This document shows positions 1 to 5,519 of a DNA stretch of 13,675 nt, piece by piece. The position numbers and the translations under genes were made by a program. This DNA is from Rhodosalinus sp041685465 (lineage in GTDB: Bacteria > Pseudomonadota > Alphaproteobacteria > Rhodobacterales > Rhodobacteraceae), in contig NZ_JAWLFS010000061.1 in the NCBI RefSeq assembly GCF_041685465.1, positions 1 to 13,675 of the forward strand, read 5' to 3'. Position 1 is the first letter of the stretch, and each line of letters opens with the position of its first letter. A model generated the notes under the pieces. The model made no database searches and was not told the origin of the DNA. It saw only the letters and a list, made by a program, of their open reading frames with translations.

Positions 1-1
1 C

Positions 2-619
2 GACGGGCTGATCATCACCGGCGCCCCGATCGAGCATCTGCCCTTCGAGGAGGTCACCTACTGGGACGAGCTGCGCCGCGTCTTCGACTGGACGCAGACC
101 CACGTGCACTCGACCTTCGGGGTCTGCTGGGGCGGCATGGCGATGATCCACCACTTCCACGGCGTGGCGAAGCACCTGCTGGACGAGAAGGCCTTCGGCT
201 GCTTCCGCCATCGCAACCTCGCCCCCGCCTCACCCTACCTGCGCGGCTTCTCCGACGAGCTGCTGATCCCCGTCAGCCGCTGGACGGAGATGCGCCAGGC
301 CGAGATCGACGCGGTGCCGGCGCTCGCCACGCTCATCGGCTCGGACGAGGTGGGCCCCTGCCTCGTGGAGGACCCGGACCACCGGGCGCTCTACGTCTTC
401 AACCACCTCGAATACGACCGCGACACGCTCAAGCAGGAGTACGATCGCGACGTGGCCGACCACATCTCGACGCGCATCCCGGTGAACTACTTCCCCGAGG
501 ACGATCCCGCGCGCGCGCCGTCGAACCGCTGGCGCAGCCACGCGCATCTCCTCTACGGCAACTGGATCAACGAGATCTATCAGTCCACCCCCTTCGAGAT
601 CGACGCCATTGGCGCTTAA
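2..619 (+). CDS. metA: Homoserine O-acyltransferase MetA (5' end missing), probably acetyl-CoA-specific
   Basis: Activates the hydroxyl of homoserine by transfer of an acyl group from acyl-CoA, the first committed step of methionine synthesis in the cytoplasm. The frame is open from the window edge to TAA at 617-619. About 205 codons are present of a family length near 305, so roughly the first 100 residues lie outside. Seen: the catalytic cysteine in a VCWGG context (codon 125-127), the catalytic His and Glu in an NHLEYD motif (404-406 and 410-412), and the C-terminal WRSHAHLLYGNWIN block typical of MetA. After TGAPI comes Glu (32-34), at the place of Gly111 in E. coli MetA. In the family Glu there goes with acetyl-CoA and Gly with succinyl-CoA, so I infer an O-acetyltransferase. 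The downstream hydrolase starts inside its last codons. Family call very sure; acyl donor inferred. Confidence 0.95.
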   Translation, partial: DGLIITGAPIEHLPFEEVTYWDELRRVFDWTQTHVHSTFGVCWGGMAMIHHFHGVAKHLLDEKAFGCFRHRNLAPASPYLRGFSDELLIPVSRWTEMRQAEIDAVPALATLIGSDEVGPCLVEDPDHRALYVFNHLEYDRDTLKQEYDRDVADHISTRIPVNYFPEDDPARAPSNRWRSHAHLLYGNWINEIYQSTPFEIDAIGA

Positions 620-1562
620 GGTCGGCCTCTGGCTCCTGCTCGCCCTCGCGCTTTTCGCGGCGGTGACCCTCTGGCGCGCCCGGGCGCACGAGGCGCGGGC
701 CGAGGCGCGCTGGCCGCCCTCGGGCCGGATCGTCGAGGTGCAGGGGCACCCGGTGCACCTGCGCGAGATGGGCGACGGGCCGCCGCTGGTCCTGATCCAC
801 GGGGCGAGCGGGAACCTGCGGGATTTCACCTTCTCGCTGGCCGAGCGCCTCGCCGCGCGCTACCGCGTCATCGCGCTCGACCGGCCCGGCCTCGGCTACA
901 CGCCGCGGCTCGGCGACGGGGGCGCCTCGATCGTGGCGCAGGCGGATCTGCTGGCGCGGGCGGCGGCCCAACTCGGCGCGGAGCGGCCGATCCTGCTGGG
1001 CCACAGCTACGGTGGCGCGGTCGCGCTCGCCTGGGCGGTGCACCACCCTGAACGCGTGGCGGCGCTCGTGCCGCTCGCCGCCGCCTCCAACCCCTGGGAG
1101 AGCGACCTCTCGCTCTACTACCGGCTGACCTCGCACTCCTGGCTCGGGCCGATGGCGGTGGCGCTCATCGCCGCCTGGGTGCCGGACCGGGTGGTCGAAG
1201 AGGCAGTGGCCGGGGTCTTCGCCCCGCAGGAGGTGCCCGAGGGGTACGCCGCCCATTTCGGCCCGGGCCTCGCGCTGCGCCGCGCCACCCTGCGCGAGAA
1301 CGCGCTGCAGCGGGCTTCGATCAACGCAGAGATCCGCGATCTGCACACCCGATACGGCGCGATCGACGTGCCGACCGAAATCCTCCACGGCGATGCCGAC
1401 ATGACCGTGGGCCTCTCGATCCATTCCGAGCCGCTGGCGACGCAGATCGCGGGCGCGCGGCTGACGGTGCTCGAGGGCGTCGGCCACATGCCGCACCACG
1501 CGCAAGAGGACGCGGTGGCCGCCGCGGTGGACCGGGCCGCGGCGCGGGCCGGATTGCGCTGA
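609..1562 (+). CDS. Alpha/beta-hydrolase fold protein with N-terminal membrane anchor
   Basis: Predicted 317-residue serine hydrolase; substrate unknown. A hydrophobic segment at residues 5-22 followed by an Arg-rich stretch looks like a signal anchor, so the enzyme is probably membrane-tethered. Seen: the oxyanion strand motif LIHGASGN (62-69), the nucleophile elbow GHSYGG with Ser133, a likely acid Asp264 in GDADMTV, and the catalytic His293 in GVGHMPH, all in canonical order and spacing. The start is assigned to TTG at 609, overlapping the metA end by 11 nt. The next in-frame candidate, GTG at 663, would cut off the hydrophobic segment, and no ATG occurs before residue 54. The ribosome site before 609 is weak, so translation may depend on coupling to metA. 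The family also includes esterases, lactonases, haloperoxidases and epoxide hydrolases; nothing here decides between them. Confidence 0.85.
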   Translation: MALKVGLWLLLALALFAAVTLWRARAHEARAEARWPPSGRIVEVQGHPVHLREMGDGPPLVLIHGASGNLRDFTFSLAERLAARYRVIALDRPGLGYTPRLGDGGASIVAQADLLARAAAQLGAERPILLGHSYGGAVALAWAVHHPERVAALVPLAAASNPWESDLSLYYRLTSHSWLGPMAVALIAAWVPDRVVEEAVAGVFAPQEVPEGYAAHFGPGLALRRATLRENALQRASINAEIRDLHTRYGAIDVPTEILHGDADMTVGLSIHSEPLATQIAGARLTVLEGVGHMPHHAQEDAVAAAVDRAAARAGLR

Positions 1563-1587
1563 CCGGACGCGGCCCCCATTATCGGGT

Positions 1588-1594
1588 GAAAAGG
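1588..1594 (+). promoter_or_regulatory. Ribosome binding site of ppk2
   Basis: AAAAGGA lies 8 nt before the ATG at 1603, in the 40-nt gap after the hydrolase stop. The good site makes this ATG the clear start and allows translation independent of the upstream gene. No terminator-like hairpin with a T-run is visible in this gap, so read-through from the hydrolase gene is likely. Confidence 0.6.
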
Positions 1595-1602
1595 ACGCGG
1601 CG

Positions 1603-2481
1603 ATGCCCCTGCCCTTCGACGGCGCGATCACCGACTATTACGAGACCGAGGCGCCGGAGGCGATCCGCGCCGCCATCGCGCGTGCCGGCGACGACAGGGC
1701 GCGGCTCATCGGCGACGGCTTCCCCTATGCGCGAGCCATGAAGAAGAAGGCCTACAAGGCGCGCCTCGGCGACCTGCAGGTCGAGCTCGCCAAGCTGCAG
1801 CGCTGGACCCGCGACACGGGCGCGCGGGTCGTCGTCCTCTTCGAGGGGCGCGACGCGGCCGGAAAGGGCGGCACGATCAAGCGTTTCCGGGGCGAGATGA
1901 ACCCGCGTGTCGCGCGCCTCGTCGCACTTCCTGCGCCCTCGGACCGCGAGGCGACGGAGTGGTACTTTCAGCGCTACGTCCGCCAGCTCCCCTCGGCGGG
2001 CGAGATCGTGCTCTTCGATCGCTCCTGGTACAACCGCGGCGTGGTGGAGCATGTCTTCGGCTTCTGCACGGCGGCCGAGCGCGCGCATTTCTTCCACCAG
2101 GTGACCGACTTCGAGAAAATGCTCGTCGACGACGGCGTCGTGCTGGTGAAGCTCTGGCTCAACGTCTCGCGTGCCGAGCAGCTGCGCCGCTTTCTCGCGC
2201 GGGAGCGCGATCCGGTGAAGCAGTGGAAGGTCTCGCGCATCGACGTCGAGGGCCTGCGCCGCTGGGACGCCTATACCGACGCCATCCGCGAGACGCTGGG
2301 GCGCACGCACACGCCGCGCGCGCCGTGGTATGTCGTCCGCTCCGACGACAAGCGCCGCGCGCGGCTGGAGGCGATCCGCGCCGTGCTCGCCCGGCTCGAC
2401 TACGCGCACAAGGACCCGGAGGCGCTGGGAGAGCGCGATCCGGGGATCCTCGGCGGGCCGGAGCTCTGGCGCGATGGGTAA
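1603..2481 (+). CDS. ppk2: Polyphosphate kinase 2, class I (polyphosphate:NDP phosphotransferase)
   Basis: Cytoplasmic enzyme using inorganic polyphosphate to phosphorylate nucleoside diphosphates, regenerating ATP or GTP. The 292 residues fit a single-domain PPK2. Seen: Walker A GRDAAGKGG (residues 82-90), Walker B DRSWYNR (139-145), the lid-type segment EWYFQRYVRQLPSAGE before it, and the C-terminal block DDKRRARLEAIR...LDYAHKD followed by a short ILGG tail. These blocks resemble, from memory, the rhizobial class I enzymes (NDP-phosphorylating) more than class II (AMP) or class III (AMP/ADP). Class assignment from motifs is reasonable but not proof of substrate preference. The gene sits between the hydrolase (40 nt) and a TetR gene that overlaps its last 8 nt, suggesting co-transcription. 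No truncation or frameshift seen. Confidence 0.95.
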   Translation: MPLPFDGAITDYYETEAPEAIRAAIARAGDDRARLIGDGFPYARAMKKKAYKARLGDLQVELAKLQRWTRDTGARVVVLFEGRDAAGKGGTIKRFRGEMNPRVARLVALPAPSDREATEWYFQRYVRQLPSAGEIVLFDRSWYNRGVVEHVFGFCTAAERAHFFHQVTDFEKMLVDDGVVLVKLWLNVSRAEQLRRFLARERDPVKQWKVSRIDVEGLRRWDAYTDAIRETLGRTHTPRAPWYVVRSDDKRRARLEAIRAVLARLDYAHKDPEALGERDPGILGGPELWRDG

Positions 2482-3091
2482 GCGTGGCTACCACCACGGC
2501 AACCTGCGCCAGGAACTCGTCGAGGCCGCGCTGCGGCTGATCGAGGCGCGGGGGCCGCAGGGCTTCACCCTCTCGGAGGCGGCGAAGCAGGCGGGCGTGA
2601 CACCGGCGGCGGTCTACCGCCACTTCGAGGGGCGCGAGGACCTGATCGCCGAGGGCGCGCGCCAGGGCTACGAGATCTTCGCCGAGGTGATGGGCCACGC
2701 CTACGAGACGGGCCAGCCCTCGGCGCTCGCCGCCTTCGAGGCGACGGGGCGCGCCTATCTCGCCTTCGCGCGGCGCTATCCGGGCCACTACATCGCGATG
2801 TTCGAAAGCGGCATCTCGATCCAGCGCACGCCCGAGCTCGCCGCGGCGGCGGACCGTGCCTGGGGCGTGCTGCAGCGGGCGGCGGAGGAGCTGTCGCAGC
2901 ACATCCCGCCCGAGAAGCGCCCGCCGCCGGCGATGTTCTCGGCGCATGTCTGGGCGATGAGCCACGGCGTCGTGGAGCTTTTCGCGCGCAACTCGCCCGG
3001 CACGCAGTCGCCCTTCCCGGCCGAGGAGCTTCTGGAAAGCGGCATCGGCGTCTACCTGCGCGGCCTCGGGCTGATCCCGCCGGACGAGTGA
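2474..3091 (+). CDS. TetR-family transcriptional regulator with WHG-type C-terminal domain
   Basis: Predicted 205-residue DNA-binding repressor. Seen: N-terminal TetR helix-turn-helix around residues 32-51 (TLSEAAKQAGVTPAAVYRHF), after the GYHHGNLRQELV helix common in this subfamily. The C-terminal ligand and dimer domain contains HVWAMSHGVVELF (158-170), the mark of TetR proteins with a WHG domain. The ATG at 2474 overlaps the ppk2 end by 8 nt (ppk2 stop TAA 2479-2481) and has a GGAG about ten bases upstream. An upstream extension of the same frame lies wholly inside ppk2 and is not credible. The tight overlap suggests co-expression with ppk2; whether it controls this operon or a distant target cannot be read here. 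Ligand unknown. The stop TGA at 3089-3091 is five bases before an assembly gap. Confidence 0.9.
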   Translation: MGKRGYHHGNLRQELVEAALRLIEARGPQGFTLSEAAKQAGVTPAAVYRHFEGREDLIAEGARQGYEIFAEVMGHAYETGQPSALAAFEATGRAYLAFARRYPGHYIAMFESGISIQRTPELAAAADRAWGVLQRAAEELSQHIPPEKRPPPAMFSAHVWAMSHGVVELFARNSPGTQSPFPAEELLESGIGVYLRGLGLIPPDE

Positions 3092-3096
3092 GCGGG

Positions 3097-3196
3097 NNNN
3101 NNNNNNNNNNNNNNNNNNNNNNNNNNNNNNNNNNNNNNNNNNNNNNNNNNNNNNNNNNNNNNNNNNNNNNNNNNNNNNNNNNNNNNNNNNNNNNNN
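3097..3196. other. Assembly gap of exactly 100 N
   Basis: One hundred consecutive N separate the TetR stop from the rpsI stop. One hundred is the usual placeholder for a scaffold gap of unknown size, so the real distance, and even the adjacency of the two flanks, is not certain. Any terminator between the converging tetR and rpsI genes, or any extra genes, would be hidden here. Any translated frame spanning the Ns is meaningless. Confidence 0.95.
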
Positions 3197-3198
3197 CC

Positions 3199-3684
3199 TC
3201 AGCGCTTCGAGAACTGGAAGCTGCGGCGGGCCTTGGCGCGGCCGTACTTCTTGCGCTCGACCACGCGGCTGTCGCGGGTGAGGAAGCCCGCGGCCTTCAG
3301 CGCGGGGCGCAGGGCCGGATCGTAGTACTGCAGCGCGCGCGAGATGCCGTGCTTCACCGCGCCGGCCTGACCCGAGAGGCCGCCGCCCTTGACGGTGCAC
3401 ATCACGTCGAACTGGTCCTCGACCCCGGCCACCTGGAAGGGCTGGCGCAGGATCATCTGCAGCACGGGGCGCGCGAAGTATTCCTTGATCGGCTTGCCGT
3501 TGACCTGAACCTTGCCGGAGCCCGGCTTGATCCAGACGCGCGCCGTGGCGTCCTTGCGCCGGCCCGTCGCGTAGGAGCGTCCGAGCGCGTCGCGCACCGG
3601 CTCACGGGTGACTGCCGTCTCCTCGACCGGGGGCGTGCCGGCCACCGCATCGAGCCCTTCGAGGGATTTGATCTCTTCCGCCAT
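3199..3684 (-). CDS. rpsI: 30S ribosomal protein S9
   Basis: Small-subunit ribosomal protein whose C-terminal tail reaches the P-site tRNA. It is complete at 161 residues. The S9 core runs from about residue 37 (SYATGRRKDATARVWIKPG) through VKGGGLSGQAGAVKHGISRAL (about 98-118) to the basic end ERKKYGRAKARRSFQFSKR, keeping the terminal SKR that contacts tRNA. The first roughly 31-36 residues are an acidic, low-complexity extension absent from the 130-residue E. coli protein; such extensions are common in alphaproteobacterial S9. The start ATG shares one base with the rplM stop (TAATG on the - strand), so translational coupling to L13 is likely. The only nearby ribosome site is weak and inside the rplM end. 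The stop is two bases from the N gap, so the terminator is not visible. Confidence 0.98.
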   Translation of the reverse strand: MAEEIKSLEGLDAVAGTPPVEETAVTREPVRDALGRSYATGRRKDATARVWIKPGSGKVQVNGKPIKEYFARPVLQMILRQPFQVAGVEDQFDVMCTVKGGGLSGQAGAVKHGISRALQYYDPALRPALKAAGFLTRDSRVVERKKYGRAKARRSFQFSKR

Positions 3685-4148
3685 TACGTCGCCATCCGGG
3701 TGTTCTTGGGGTTCATCGCCTTCAGGTCCAGCGCCTCGGGCTGCTGCGCCTCATGCGGGTGCTCGGCCCCGGCGTAGACGCGCAGGTTGCCCATGATCTG
3801 GCGCGAGAGGCGGTTGCCGGGCAGCATCCGCTTGACGGCCTGGGTGACCACGCGCTCGGGATGCGCGCCGGTCAGGATCTGGTCCTTGGTGCGGGACTTG
3901 ATGCCGCCGGGATACCCGGTGTGCCAGTAGAACTTCTCGTCACGCTTCTTGCCGGTGAGCTGCACCTTGTCGGCGTTGATCACGATGACGTTGTCGCCGC
4001 AGTCCATGTGCGGCGTGAAGCCCGGCTTGTGCTTGCCGCGCAGCCGGGTGGCGACGATCGAGGCGAGCCGGCCGAGCACGACGCCTTCGGCGTCGATCAC
4101 GATCCATTTCTTCTCGATGTCCGCCGGGGTCGCTGAATAGGTCTTCAT
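3684..4148 (-). CDS. rplM: 50S ribosomal protein L13
   Basis: Large-subunit ribosomal protein acting early in 50S assembly. It is complete at 154 residues against 142 in E. coli, the extra length being a C-terminal tail (EALDLKAMNPKNTRMAT). Seen family blocks: KWIVIDAEGVVLGRLAS (about 14-30), LRGKHKPGFTPHMDCGDNVIVINA (about 36-59), the YWHTGYPGG turn, and the MLPGNRLSRQIMGNLRVYAG block. The ATG at 4146-4148 is preceded by GAGGAA (4158-4163 on the - strand) with a 9-nt spacer, and a sigma70-type promoter lies about 70 nt upstream. It is first gene of the two-gene rplM-rpsI operon, an arrangement conserved across bacteria. Confidence 0.98.
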   Translation of the reverse strand: MKTYSATPADIEKKWIVIDAEGVVLGRLASIVATRLRGKHKPGFTPHMDCGDNVIVINADKVQLTGKKRDEKFYWHTGYPGGIKSRTKDQILTGAHPERVVTQAVKRMLPGNRLSRQIMGNLRVYAGAEHPHEAQQPEALDLKAMNPKNTRMAT

Positions 4149-4216
4149 CCGGGGGTGTTCCTCGTATCTGTCACGCGTCCGCTTGGGCCCCTCGGCCCCG
4201 CGGTCGGGATGGCGTG

Positions 4217-4244
4217 GTTATACGGGCGCCGCGCGCACAGTCAA
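4217..4244 (-). promoter_or_regulatory. Sigma70-type promoter of rplM-rpsI
   Basis: On the - strand, TTGACT (4239-4244) and TATAAC (4217-4222) are separated by 16 bases. This is close to consensus and stands out in DNA this rich in G and C. Transcription would start near 4209-4211, giving a leader of about 62 nt. In that leader a small GC hairpin can form at 4185-4198, ahead of the GAGGAA ribosome site. The A+T-rich stretch just upstream (about 4250-4292) could serve as an UP element. Confidence 0.65.
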
Positions 4245-4266
4245 GCGCAGGTGACGGCATTTCCAC

Positions 4267-4289
4267 ATTGCAAATCAGTGAGTTGCAAT
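4267..4289. repeat. Inverted repeat ATTGCAA-N9-TTGCAAT, possible operator
   Basis: Two exact 7-bp arms (4267-4273 and 4283-4289) flank a 9-base spacer. The repeat lies 22-45 bp upstream of the rplM -35 element and about 30 bp after the stop of the transporter gene. The symmetry and A+T content suggest a dimeric regulator site, but I do not recognise the regulator. The spacer centres the arms about 16 bp apart, rather long for adjacent major grooves, so chance is possible. Confidence 0.4.
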
Positions 4290-4292
4290 AAA

Positions 4293-4306
4293 GGTATCTA
4301 GATACC
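4293..4306. repeat. Perfect 14-bp palindrome GGTATCTAGATACC, possible operator
   Basis: The 14 bases read the same on both strands. The site is 11 bp after the transporter stop codon (4318-4320, - strand) and about 50 bp upstream of the rplM -35 box. As RNA it would have to open a CTAG loop and leave a 5-bp stem with no U-run, so a terminator is unlikely. A dimeric DNA-binding protein (for example MarR- or GntR-like) is the simplest reading; the protein is unknown. Confidence 0.45.
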
Positions 4307-4317
4307 CCACGTACCTC

Positions 4318-5295
4318 CTATTCCGGCTGGCAGATCTGCCCCTGCGCCGCCGCCCGCCCGGTGCGCCAGAGAAGCCCGACGACCACCGCCCCGAGGAGGA
4401 CAAGCGCCGCCGTCCCGATCCAGACATGCGCGGGCGACTCCGCCAGCGCGCCGTGTCGGAAGGAGGCGATGGAAAGCGCCGCGATCGGGAAGGAGAGCGC
4501 CCAGAAGCTGAGCGCGAAGGGCAGCCGCGCGAGCTTGGGCACCTGTACCGCCACGAGCGCGGCGAAGACATAGGCCGCGTTCAGCAGGATGCGCGCGAAG
4601 GGATCGACGCCCCCGGTCAGCTGCACCCACGCGAGATAGGCCACCGCCGGCGGCGCGATCAGGATGACCAGCGTCGGAAAGAGCCGCGCCGGGACGGGAT
4701 CGTGAAAGACCAGCCGGTTGAAGACCAGCGTCAGCAGCACGATCCAGAAGATCAGCCCGGCCGAGAAGAAGAGCCACGAGACCTCCACGTAGCCGAGCGG
4801 CACGCCCGCGACCGGCACGATCACGTTGCCGACCGCCGGGATGAACCACGCCGGTGTCAGGTGGCCCACCTGAAAGCTCCGATGCCCGATCCAGCCGGAG
4901 ACCACGGCGAGCGTCAGCACCGCCTGCCCCACGACCCCCGCCCACCAGACCACCCGCGCGGCTCCGGGATAGGCCGCCAGCAGCCCCGTCGCGATCAGCA
5001 GGAGCGAGATCGAGATCGCCGGGAAGAAGGCGAGGCGCACGGGATGGTGCCACTCCCATGACACGGCGTCGGCGTGGCGAAGGCACTTCGTGACATAGAA
5101 CACGGCGATGCCGAGGAAAGCGGCCACCGCGATCCAGAGCACCGCCTCGGACGCGCGCGCGAGCGCGGGCCACGGCACGCTGCCCGCGTGCAGCGCGAGG
5201 CTGAGGCCCATCAGCCCCATCACCATCGCGAAGAAGCTGATCGGAAAATGCTCCAGCCGCTGCCGCGTCTCCGGCCCTGCCGTGGTGTCCTGCAT
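4318..5295 (-). CDS. TDT/SLAC1-family channel or transporter (TehA-like)
   Basis: Predicted inner-membrane protein of 325 residues with about ten hydrophobic helices (approximately 17-36, 50-70, 87-107, 113-134, 147-165, 170-193, 205-224, 234-252, 258-278, 289-310). This is the fold of the tellurite-resistance/dicarboxylate transporter family that includes bacterial TehA and plant SLAC1. Seen: the N-terminal FPISFFAMVMGLMGLSLA, HHPVR before helix 3, and SFWALSFP in helix 9. Phe269 in the last motif aligns with the pore-blocking Phe of TehA and SLAC1. Family members conduct small anions or export C4-dicarboxylates or sulfite; the substrate cannot be read. The start ATG at 5293-5295 has AAGGGAG (5304-5310) 8 nt upstream. 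It is a single gene between ntrX and rplM, with an FNR-type box upstream pointing to control by low oxygen. Confidence 0.88.
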   Translation of the reverse strand: MQDTTAGPETRQRLEHFPISFFAMVMGLMGLSLALHAGSVPWPALARASEAVLWIAVAAFLGIAVFYVTKCLRHADAVSWEWHHPVRLAFFPAISISLLLIATGLLAAYPGAARVVWWAGVVGQAVLTLAVVSGWIGHRSFQVGHLTPAWFIPAVGNVIVPVAGVPLGYVEVSWLFFSAGLIFWIVLLTLVFNRLVFHDPVPARLFPTLVILIAPPAVAYLAWVQLTGGVDPFARILLNAAYVFAALVAVQVPKLARLPFALSFWALSFPIAALSIASFRHGALAESPAHVWIGTAALVLLGAVVVGLLWRTGRAAAQGQICQPE

Positions 5296-5348
5296 GTCGG
5301 TCGCTCCCTTGCCTGCCCCGTCCCTCGCGCGGAGGGTGCGCCGCCGCC

Positions 5349-5362
5349 TTGACGCAAATCAA
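5349..5362 (-). promoter_or_regulatory. FNR/FnrL/Dnr-type operator upstream of the TDT gene
   Basis: On the - strand the site reads TTGAT-TTGC-GTCAA, the 5+4+5 architecture of FNR-family operators with one half exactly TTGAT and the other GTCAA (fully symmetric FNR would be ATCAA). It is centred near 5355.5, about 60 bp upstream of the ATG. If bound at -41.5, transcription would start near 5314, leaving a leader of about 18 nt before the start codon. No clear -10 hexamer is visible in the GC-rich segment between. The rest of the 224-bp space to ntrX holds GC-rich symmetric runs but nothing else I can assign. Confidence 0.55.
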
Positions 5363-5519
5363 CCCTCCCCTGCGCATGCGGGATTCGCGGTTCCATTCGA
5401 TCGGGGCGGCACGGACGCGGGCACCGTCCCGAACGGGCAGAGGCACCGATCGACGGGGGCCGCGCGGGGCATGCCGGGCTGCCATCCCGGGGCCTGCGCC
5501 CTTGGGCCGCGCGGCCGGG

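Noticed and set aside
1565..1600. Nine-base direct repeat GGACGCGGC before ppk2
   Set aside because: Short GC-rich repeats are expected by chance here, and one copy merely overlaps the ribosome site region.
567..1631. Long open frame of 354 codons on the - strand opposite the hydrolase gene
   Set aside because: Arg/Gly/His-rich composition without any recognisable motif, lying opposite a gene with a full catalytic triad. It is a by-product of GC-rich third positions.
2159..3400. Open frame crossing the N gap on the - strand
   Set aside because: Its continuity depends on undetermined bases, and it overlaps ppk2, tetR and rpsI in the wrong frames.
4307..4320. AGGAGG-like ribosome site at the TDT stop codon, - strand, followed by a GTG
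   Set aside because: The spacer to the GTG is about 3 nt and the frame encodes only 11 residues, so a real small gene is not supported.
5505..5516. Palindrome GGCCGCGCGGCC after ntrX as a terminator
   Set aside because: No loop of useful size and no T-run on the ntrX strand; expected in DNA of this GC content.
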